A DNA stretch of 64,000 nt. It comes from Humidesulfovibrio sp. Its GTDB lineage: Bacteria; Desulfobacterota; Desulfovibrionia; Desulfovibrionales; Desulfovibrionaceae. Below, piece by piece: positions 58,145-64,000 of the stretch (its first letter is position 1; each line of letters opens with the position of its first letter). Where the stretch lies: NCBI RefSeq assembly GCF_030689645.1, contig NZ_JAUYFU010000110.1:1-64000 (forward strand), read 5' to 3'. The notes below the pieces were generated by a model. That model was given only the letters and a program-made list of their open reading frames with translations. It did no database searches and was not told the origin of the DNA. The position numbers and the translations under genes are program-made.

Positions 58145-59581
58145 TTATTTCCCAATGCAGAAGCGGGAGAAAATGGCGTTCAGCACCTCGTCGGGCGCAA
58201 TGTCTCCGGTGAGCTCTGAGAGTGCGCGGCAGGCGGCGTCCAGCCGCAGGCCCAGGATGTCGTAGGGCAGGGCGGCTTCCGTCTCGTCCGCTAGGGAGAG
58301 CAATTCGCCGTGCGCCAGTGTTAGGGCCTGGGCTTGCCGTGCGTTGGGCGCTATCTCGTCCGGATCTGGTTCGCGTTGGTCGTCCGTCAGGCGTTGCCGC
58401 ATAATGTCGCACAACTCCTCCAGTCCGCTTCCGGTCTTGGCTGAAATGCGGGCCGACGCAAGGCCCAGCCCGTCGACAGTCGCCAGCGTCTCATGGAGTG
58501 CATCATTCGCACCGGGTAGATCGCACTTGTTCAGCACCACCAGTGCGCGCCGGGCGTCGAGTCGCGTCAGGGCCTCGCGGTCCAGCAAGCGCAAGGGCTT
58601 TGATGCGTCCAGCACATAGAGCACAGCCTCGGCGCGGGCCATGAAATCTCGCGCCAGCTCCTGGCCTGCGGCTTCCACCGGATCGATGCCCGGCTTGTCA
58701 AGGTCATTTGCTTCGGCACCGGACAGCGAGTCCCGCAGCCCGGCTGTGTCCACAAGGCGCACCAAGAGGCCTGAGAGGTCCAGTTGCTCCTCCAGGTAGT
58801 CGCGCGTGGTGCCGGGCGTCGCCGAAACAAGGGCCCGGTTGCGGCCCACCAGGGCATTGAGCAGGCTTGATTTGCCTGCATTGACGCTTCCAGCCAGCAC
58901 GGCCAGAACCCCTTCACGCCAGGCGCGCGCTCGTTCCACCCCGGCCAGAAGCAAGGCAAGGGCCTCACCCACGGCGAGGGCTTCCTCCCGCAGGGCGGGC
59001 AGAGGCAGGCACTCGATGTCTTCGTCCGGGAAATCTACGGCCAGACAGAGTTTTGCCCGCAGATTTTCCAGGCGTGTGCGCAGGTCGGCGATGCGGGCGG
59101 AAAGCGCGCCGGAAAGTTTGAGCTGGGCCAGATGCAGGGCGGCGCGGGTGGGCGCGGCGATGGTTTCGGCAATGGCTTCTGCCTGGGCCAGGTCCAGCTT
59201 GCCGTTCTTGAAAGCACGGTAGGTAAATTCGCCGGGTCCGGCCAGCCGGGCTCCGCGCGCCAGCAGCTCTTCCAGCACGGCCCGCAGCACTGCCGGACCG
59301 CCGTGGCAGAACAACTCGGCCACATCCTCGCCCGTGAAGGACCCGGGGCCAGGCATGAAGGCGGCGAGGATCTCGTCCAGCGCCCGGCCATTAGACCCGG
59401 TGAGAACTCCGTGATGCAGACGGTAGGGCTTGAGCCCGCAGAAGCCTGGTCGGGAGGAGCGGAAGAGGGCTTCCGCAAGGGCGCGAGCCTCCGGGCCGCT
59501 GATGCGTATGATGCCTACGGCGCCAGGGCCTTGTGCTGTGGCGATGGCGGCGATGGTGTCGCCAGTGCGCAGTTGGGCCAT
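58145..59581 (-). CDS. mnmE: tRNA modification GTPase MnmE
   Basis: MnmE, with MnmG, adds the carboxymethylaminomethyl group to U34 of certain tRNAs. The 478-residue product has the folate-binding N-domain (IAAIATAQGPGAVGIIRISGP), the G domain with GSVNAGKSSLLNALVG, DTAG and NKCD inserted in a helical domain, and the invariant C-terminal FCIGK. It is the last gene of the rpmH-to-mnmE cluster, separated from jag by a terminator. Confidence 0.97.
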   Translation of the reverse strand: MAQLRTGDTIAAIATAQGPGAVGIIRISGPEARALAEALFRSSRPGFCGLKPYRLHHGVLTGSNGRALDEILAAFMPGPGSFTGEDVAELFCHGGPAVLRAVLEELLARGARLAGPGEFTYRAFKNGKLDLAQAEAIAETIAAPTRAALHLAQLKLSGALSARIADLRTRLENLRAKLCLAVDFPDEDIECLPLPALREEALAVGEALALLLAGVERARAWREGVLAVLAGSVNAGKSSLLNALVGRNRALVSATPGTTRDYLEEQLDLSGLLVRLVDTAGLRDSLSGAEANDLDKPGIDPVEAAGQELARDFMARAEAVLYVLDASKPLRLLDREALTRLDARRALVVLNKCDLPGANDALHETLATVDGLGLASARISAKTGSGLEELCDIMRQRLTDDQREPDPDEIAPNARQAQALTLAHGELLSLADETEAALPYDILGLRLDAACRALSELTGDIAPDEVLNAIFSRFCIGK

Positions 59582-59600
59582 TGGGTGCCTCCCTGAAAAG

Positions 59601-59646
59601 AAAACGCCGGGGCTGGAGAGAATGTCTCCGGCCCCGGCGGCGTTTT
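59601..59646 (-). terminator. Hairpin terminator between jag and mnmE
   Basis: CCGGGGC-TGGAGA pairs with TCTCCG-GCCCCGG around a five-base loop, extended by AAAACGC/GCGTTTT. In the minus direction a T-rich stretch follows. It should end or attenuate the yidC-jag transcript before mnmE. Confidence 0.7.
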
Positions 59647-59662
59647 CGGTGTGAACCAGGGC

Positions 59663-60913
59663 TTAGTCCCGGGGGTCGTCGTCGAATTGCCGGGCCGCGT
59701 CCTGGGGGATCTCGTTCACCATTTCGCCGTTCTTGCCCTTGCGCTTGGTCATGATGAGCACGCGCTTCATGGAGCCTTCGCCCTTGCTGCGCGTGAAAAC
59801 GTGTTCGTCGTCCTGCAGGGTCAGGTGCACCACGCGGCGGTGGTAGCTGCTCATGGGGCGGGTGCTCTGGGTGCGGCCGGAGGCCATGGCCTTGTCCGCC
59901 AGGTGGCGGGCGATCTGGCGCAGGCGCTCATCCTGGTTCTCGCGGTAATCCCCGGCGTCGATCTGCACGCGTACGGAGGCGTCCATGCGCTTACTGACCA
60001 GGCGGTTCACAAGGTACTGTATGGAGGCCAGGGTCTGGCCCTCGCGTCCGATGAGCAGGCCGGAGTTTTCCGGGTCTTCGATGCGCACGCACACGCGGTC
60101 GGCCAGGAGCTCCACGTTCACCTTGGCGTTTTCCACCAAGGGTTCAAGCAGCTTTCCGGTGACCTCGCGGGCCACCTCCTCAAGCTTTGCCTGGTCAAGG
60201 TGGGCGATGCCCTGGGGCGCGCCATTGTCCTCGTCGTCGTGAGGGGCGTTGTGCATGGCTTCGCTGCGTGGAGCAGGAGCGCGGTTGCCCTCGGCCTCGC
60301 GGCGTGGGCCGCGTTCGCGGCGGCGCGGAGCAGGCGCGCGGTTGCCGTCCACATCGCCGGCCTTGTCGGCAGGCTTGTCGGCAGACCTTTCAGCAGGCTT
60401 GTCGGCGGATCTTTCACCGCCGCGTTCGTTTCGTCCACGTCCGCGTCCGCGGCGGCTGCGCTCCGAGCGGCGGGCCTGCTCGCCCTGGGGCTGCTCGGTC
60501 TGTGAATCAGTGTTTGCTGTGGCGCCTTCGCCCTCCGCCTCGGCCCGGGGGGCGCGTTCAGCCGAAGGAGCAGCGCGTTCGGCCTCGCGGCGAGGTTGCG
60601 GGGCCGGTCGTTCAGCCCGCTCAGGTCTTTCGGACCGTTCGGGCTGTGCAGCCTGCTCCGTGGGTTCGGCCCGTTCTGCAGGTTCGGGACGGCGCTCCGT
60701 ACGTTCGGGCGCTGCCTCCGGCTGGGTTTTGAAACTGCCGCGGGGTTTGGCCCGCACGATGGCCTTCTTCACGCCCACCAGCCCGAAGATGCCCGACGAT
60801 CCGCCGGAGACGATTTCGATCTCCAGCTTGTCGCGCTTCAGGTCAAAGTGCTTGCACGCGGCCTCGAAGGCCTCGTCCAGGTTTTTGCCCTGGAATTCTT
60901 TGGTTTCGCTCAC
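59663..60913 (-). CDS. jag: Jag/KhpB RNA-binding protein
   Basis: This 416-residue protein has an N-terminal Jag domain (KEFQGKNLDEAFEAACKHFDLKRDKLEIEIVSGGSSGIFGLVGVKKAIV). A disordered central region of about 190 residues is rich in Arg, Glu, Pro and Ala, with repeats of SADKPAERSADKPADK. The end holds a KH domain and an R3H domain (LRQIARHLADKAMASGRTQSTRPMSSYHRRVVH). It is much longer than the usual 200-250 residues because of the linker. It lies directly downstream of yidC, its normal place, and probably binds RNA near the membrane insertion machinery. Confidence 0.93.
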   Translation of the reverse strand: MSETKEFQGKNLDEAFEAACKHFDLKRDKLEIEIVSGGSSGIFGLVGVKKAIVRAKPRGSFKTQPEAAPERTERRPEPAERAEPTEQAAQPERSERPERAERPAPQPRREAERAAPSAERAPRAEAEGEGATANTDSQTEQPQGEQARRSERSRRGRGRGRNERGGERSADKPAERSADKPADKAGDVDGNRAPAPRRRERGPRREAEGNRAPAPRSEAMHNAPHDDEDNGAPQGIAHLDQAKLEEVAREVTGKLLEPLVENAKVNVELLADRVCVRIEDPENSGLLIGREGQTLASIQYLVNRLVSKRMDASVRVQIDAGDYRENQDERLRQIARHLADKAMASGRTQSTRPMSSYHRRVVHLTLQDDEHVFTRSKGEGSMKRVLIMTKRKGKNGEMVNEIPQDAARQFDDDPRD

Positions 60914-60955
60914 GTGTATCCTCCCAGCAGATCTGTTACGCCGCCATTTCGTCCG

Positions 60956-62560
60956 TTACGCTTTGCGTATCATCCACCACTGCTGGGCGATGGAAAGGAC
61001 GTTGTTCACCAGCCAGTAGACCACGAGCCCGGCGGGGAAGCTCAAGAACAGGAAGGTGAACACCACAGGCATGAGCAACATGATTTTTGCCTGCAAGGGG
61101 TCCCCTCCGGTGGGGGTCATTTTCTGCTGGATGAACATGGTGGCCCCCATGATGACGGGGGTGACATAGTAGGGGTCCTTGGCCGAAAGGTCGGCAAGCC
61201 ACACGATATCGGTGAAGGGCACGTTGGCGATGAACGGTGCGTGCCGCAACTCGATGCTGCCCAAGAGGGCCTTATAGAGGCCGAAGAACACGGGGATTTG
61301 CACGACCATAGGCAGGCAGCCGCCCGCCGGATTAACTTTGTAGGTTTTGTAGAGCGACATGATCTCCTTGTTCATGAGCTCTTTGTCGTCCGCGTACTTT
61401 TCGCGCAGCTTCTGGATCATGGGCTGGATCTTCTTCATCTGCTCCATGCTCTTGTAGCTTTTGTGCGAGAGGGGCCAGAAGATGATCTTGATGAGCACGG
61501 TGAGCAGGACGACGGCCACGCCGTAGTTGTGCACGAATCCGTAGAACCAGTTCAGCATGAACAGGAGCGGCACGGCGATGAGATGGAACCAGCCGAAGTC
61601 AACGGCCTGCTCCAGCTTGTTCGGCATTTTCGCCAGGATGGCGCGGTCAGCAGGGCCCATGTAGTAGGAGCAGCCCACGGTCTTGGCCTGTCCGGCCTCG
61701 AAGGTGACGGCGTTGCTCACGGCCAGGTTGAACACGCCGTCCTTGAGTTTGCCGTTGGTCAGCGCGTCCTCGGCCTTGGGCATGGCGGCGAACAGGAAGT
61801 AGTTGCTCTCAACAGCGGCCCAGTTGATTTTCTCTTCCGGGGCCACGCCCTTCTTCTCCAGGTCGCCGTGGTCGGTTACCTCGTTGAAGCCGCTCTTGAC
61901 CGTGCCATAGGCGATGCGCGTGGGGTTGTACTGGTCCTCGCCTGTGGGGGAAAGGCCCGCCGTGGCGATGGTGAAGGCCACGCGGCCGCTGACCGGCGCG
62001 CTTCCGGGGTTTGTGACGGTGGTCTCTTCGGTGACGAGGTAGGTGTCGGCGCTCAGGGTCAGGCGGCGCTCGATCTTGAGGCCTGCGGCCTCGCCCACGA
62101 AGACGAGGGTCTTCTTCTCGCTGCCGGAAAGCTCTGCGTCTGTGCCCTCAAAGGTCCAGCCCGGCGCGTTCCAGGTGTGAACCTCTCCGCCTGCGGGCAG
62201 AATTACCAGGCCCAGCGCTGCTTTGTCGCTTGCGGCTTTGCCCACGATGTCGATGTGCGGGGCATCCTTGCGGATGGTTTCGCGGAAATTGTTCAGCACA
62301 AAGCTTTCGAGCACTCCGCCCTGGGTGTTGAACCGGGCGGTGTAGAGCGGGGTCTTCACGGTGATGGCGCGGCCTTGCGCAAGGGCTGCGGCGCTGGCGG
62401 AAACCACTGGTGCTGGGATTTTTGCGCCCTGTTCCAGCTTGGCGTCGGGCTGTGCTGCAACGGGAAGGGGCTTGGGCTCGTCAGGCGGGAAGAGGTAGCT
62501 CCAGCCGAAGAGGACAATGAGGGAAAGGGCCAGGGCCGCGATAAGGCGTTTAGTGTCCAT
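60956..62560 (-). CDS. yidC: Membrane protein insertase YidC
   Basis: This 534-residue Oxa1-type insertase has an N-terminal helix (ALALSLIVLFGWSYLF), the large periplasmic beta domain of Gram-negative YidC (about 45-320) and the five-helix core with FGWFHLIAVPLLFMLNWFYG, the cytoplasmic hairpin, and PAGLVVYWLVNNVLSIAQQWWMIRK at the end. yidD lies three bases upstream. It inserts membrane proteins with or without SecYEG. Confidence 0.97.
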   Translation of the reverse strand: MDTKRLIAALALSLIVLFGWSYLFPPDEPKPLPVAAQPDAKLEQGAKIPAPVVSASAAALAQGRAITVKTPLYTARFNTQGGVLESFVLNNFRETIRKDAPHIDIVGKAASDKAALGLVILPAGGEVHTWNAPGWTFEGTDAELSGSEKKTLVFVGEAAGLKIERRLTLSADTYLVTEETTVTNPGSAPVSGRVAFTIATAGLSPTGEDQYNPTRIAYGTVKSGFNEVTDHGDLEKKGVAPEEKINWAAVESNYFLFAAMPKAEDALTNGKLKDGVFNLAVSNAVTFEAGQAKTVGCSYYMGPADRAILAKMPNKLEQAVDFGWFHLIAVPLLFMLNWFYGFVHNYGVAVVLLTVLIKIIFWPLSHKSYKSMEQMKKIQPMIQKLREKYADDKELMNKEIMSLYKTYKVNPAGGCLPMVVQIPVFFGLYKALLGSIELRHAPFIANVPFTDIVWLADLSAKDPYYVTPVIMGATMFIQQKMTPTGGDPLQAKIMLLMPVVFTFLFLSFPAGLVVYWLVNNVLSIAQQWWMIRKA

Positions 62561-62563
62561 GTG

Positions 62564-62848
62564 TCAGCTCGCGTGAGTGTCTGGGATGTTGGGGAGGAAA
62601 CAGACGGGCACGGGATCGTACCCGCCCCGGCACAGGGGCTGGCAACGCAGGATGCGCCAAAAGACCAGCAGGCTGCCCTTGAGCGCGCCGTGCATGATAA
62701 CGGCCTGCTGGGCATACTGCGAGCAGGAGGGCTCAAAGCGGCAGGAGCCCGCGAAGAGAGGGGACAATAGTCTCTGGTAGAGCCAGATGAGCGCCAGCAG
62801 AACGGACTGCCCAAATGAGCGCCCCGCCCCGTGCGTGCCTCTCAGCAT
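62564..62848 (-). CDS. yidD: Membrane protein insertion efficiency factor YidD
   Basis: This 94-residue protein carries the family signature RFEPSCSQYAQQAVIMHGALKG with the conserved cysteines, after an amphipathic N-terminal helix (VLLALIWLYQRLLSPL). It lies between rnpA and yidC in the universal order, overlapping the rnpA end by seven bases. I chose the ATG at 62848 by family length. Confidence 0.93.
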   Translation of the reverse strand: MLRGTHGAGRSFGQSVLLALIWLYQRLLSPLFAGSCRFEPSCSQYAQQAVIMHGALKGSLLVFWRILRCQPLCRGGYDPVPVCFLPNIPDTHAS

Positions 62849-63237
62849 GGAGACCTCGCGTCGGTGATCCCGCCCCCGGCCTCCCGGACAAGCCGGGAGA
62901 GCGCGGGGAGGAACTCCTGTTCCACCAGGGCCATGTCGATACACTTCGGGTCCAGGTTCCGTTTGGGAACAACGACGATATCGAGGGGCCTGTCGATCAT
63001 GGCCTGGTGCAGCCTGAAAAATTCGCGCAACACGCGTCGCACGCGGTTGCGCCAAACCGCCCGGCCAACCTTGCGGCTGACCGTAAGCCCAAGACGAAAA
63101 CCTTCCTCCGCTTCTTCGCGCTGCAAAATAAACAGTACGAAATGGCGGGTGAAGATTTTGCGTCCCTGGTCATAGCACGCGCCGAAGCGCTTGCTGTTTG
63201 GCAGGCGGCGGCTTTTGGGCCAGTCTAGAGGGCTAAT
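62842..63237 (-). CDS. rnpA: Ribonuclease P protein component, unusual start
   Basis: RnpA assists the RNA of RNase P in tRNA 5' processing. The core is clear: [18 protein letters not shown] at the N-terminus, [29 protein letters not shown] in the centre (the RNR motif) and LDIVVVPK. The frame encoding the needed N-terminal segment has no ATG, GTG or TTG until 63126, which would delete about the first 37 residues. The best candidate is an ATT at 63235-63237, after AAGGGG, overlapping rpmH by 13 bases and giving 131 residues. The start is therefore tentative; the gene itself is not. Confidence 0.85.
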   Translation of the reverse strand: MSPLDWPKSRRLPNSKRFGACYDQGRKIFTRHFVLFILQREEAEEGFRLGLTVSRKVGRAVWRNRVRRVLREFFRLHQAMIDRPLDIVVVPKRNLDPKCIDMALVEQEFLPALSRLVREAGGGITDARSPC

Positions 63238-63362
63238 CTCTTGCGCCCCTTCTGACGGCGGCGGCGAAGGACGGCCTGGCCGCCTTTGGTGCGGGAGCGC
63301 ACGAGGAATCCGAAGGTGCGTGCACGTCTAATTTTGCTGGGCTGATAAGTACGCTTGCTCAT
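63225..63362 (-). CDS. rpmH: Ribosomal protein bL34
   Basis: This is a 45-residue basic protein, [20 protein letters not shown]..., complete and typical, with AGGAGA upstream of the ATG at 63362. It is the first gene of the leftward rpmH-rnpA-yidD-yidC-jag set, so its promoter lies in 63363-63511. Confidence 0.96.
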   Translation of the reverse strand: MSKRTYQPSKIRRARTFGFLVRSRTKGGQAVLRRRRQKGRKRLAL

Positions 63363-63511
63363 ATGTGTTCTCCTGGAAGGATGATGTCGTTTCCGGCTGC
63401 GCGGAACCAAGCCGTATAGACGGAAGATTTCCGGTCGTCAAGCTCCGGTTCTTCCTCTGGGCCATGATGTTGGCCTTTTCGGCACTGCTCTGTTCTGGTA
63501 CTCTGTAACGC

Positions 63512-64000
63512 ATGGCGAAGCAAGTATTCCTTTCACCCCACAGGGCCTACCGAGAGTCTGTCCGCGCGCACCCTGGGGAGACGGCCTTTCAGGTGGTGCT
63601 GGAGCAAACCGATCTTTTCGTCACCGCCGAAGCCGACCTGCGCGAACCCATGCTCGACCTGGTTCGCAGCCTTCGCGGCGAGCTCAAGAACTTCATGCTC
63701 ATGACTCCAGGCTTCCGCGAGAGCCTGACCCCGGTGCCAGCGCCGGAAAGCGCGCCGCTCATCGCGCGGGAGATGGCCAGGGCTGCGGCTGCGGTCAACG
63801 TGGGGCCTATGGCTGCCGTGGCTGGAGCCTTCGCCCAGTTTGTGGCCGACCATTTTGCGTCCATGAGTCCAAACATCATTGTTGAGAACGGCGGCGACCT
63901 GTACCTGCACTCCACCCGCGAGCGCATTGTGGCGCTCCTGGGCGATCCTGCCTCTGGCGCGCGGCTGGGCCTCAAGCTTTCCCGCCGGGACTTCCCCTTG
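63512..64000 (+). CDS. UPF0280-family protein, 3' end cut by window edge
   Basis: The visible 163 residues begin MAKQVFLSPHRAYRESVRAHP and contain NVGPMAAVAGAFAQFVADHF and PNIIVENGGDLYLHS, the conserved core of the UPF0280 family, related to the ApbE flavin transferase fold. The function is not established; members are common in anaerobes and methanogens. The gene diverges from rpmH with a gap of about 150 bp that must hold both promoters. No strong ribosome site is seen before the ATG. Confidence 0.85.
   Translation, partial: MAKQVFLSPHRAYRESVRAHPGETAFQVVLEQTDLFVTAEADLREPMLDLVRSLRGELKNFMLMTPGFRESLTPVPAPESAPLIAREMARAAAAVNVGPMAAVAGAFAQFVADHFASMSPNIIVENGGDLYLHSTRERIVALLGDPASGARLGLKLSRRDFPL

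Noticed and set aside
60596-62770. 724-codon plus-strand frame opposite jag and yidC
   Set aside because: Antisense shadow of two intact genes in GC-rich DNA.

Overview
The window is a high-GC chromosomal segment from a Gram-negative, anaerobic, sulfate-reducing type of bacterium, most like Desulfovibrionaceae. The signs are dsrC with both C-terminal arm cysteines, hypD/hypE for NiFe-hydrogenase maturation, an indolepyruvate:ferredoxin oxidoreductase (iorAB), Kdo genes (kdsB, waaA) that imply lipopolysaccharide, and a MucR-type zinc-finger regulator. The species cannot be fixed from the sequence alone. Both ends are cut inside genes: guaB on the left and a UPF0280-family gene on the right.

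Left part (about 1-30450) is dense housekeeping sequence. guaB-guaA is followed by a single-ORF TatB-TatC fusion, then hisB, a lipoprotein and hisA ending in a strong terminator. On the minus strand come a TPR protein, iorA, iorB and a sigma-54 activator. Then proA, nadD, a TetR regulator, a flavoprotein, a TPR protein, carA, and a tightly packed HD-ddl-waaA-kdsB set for the envelope. dsrC stands alone with its own terminator; hypD-hypE follow. Further on are a diadenylate-cyclase-like protein, a small membrane protein, two glycosyltransferases, a tRNA-thiolation ATPase with its sulfur carrier, and a lone response regulator.

Middle part (30480-46401) is an integrative element of about 15.9 kb inserted in tRNA-fMet. 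It is bounded by an exact 53-bp direct repeat and is clearly more AT-rich than its flanks. It carries a tyrosine integrase, a Zn-finger/Toprim primase and a RepA-like ATPase separated by an iteron cluster (probable replication origin), a serine recombinase, small unknown genes and a MucR-like regulator. It also holds several candidate defence genes: a HEPN-type protein with an RNxxxH motif, a GHKL ATPase joined to a PD-(D/E)xK-like nuclease, and a retron. The retron has a 15-bp inverted-repeat-bounded ncRNA directly before a reverse transcriptase fused to a trypsin-like protease. A decayed DUF2779-like fragment lies next to attR. I see no capsid, tail or relaxase genes, so it looks like a satellite-like or mobilizable genomic island rather than a full prophage.

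Right part (46402-64000) returns to host sequence. It holds a periplasmic-binding-protein/hybrid-histidine-kinase pair, a TetR-controlled ABC export operon (permease, ATPase, lipoprotein adaptor), a YXWGXW-type secreted protein behind a likely sigma-54 promoter, and an OmpH/Skp-like chaperone. The conserved rpmH-rnpA-yidD-yidC-jag set and mnmE are read leftwards. rnpA has no ordinary start codon where one is expected.
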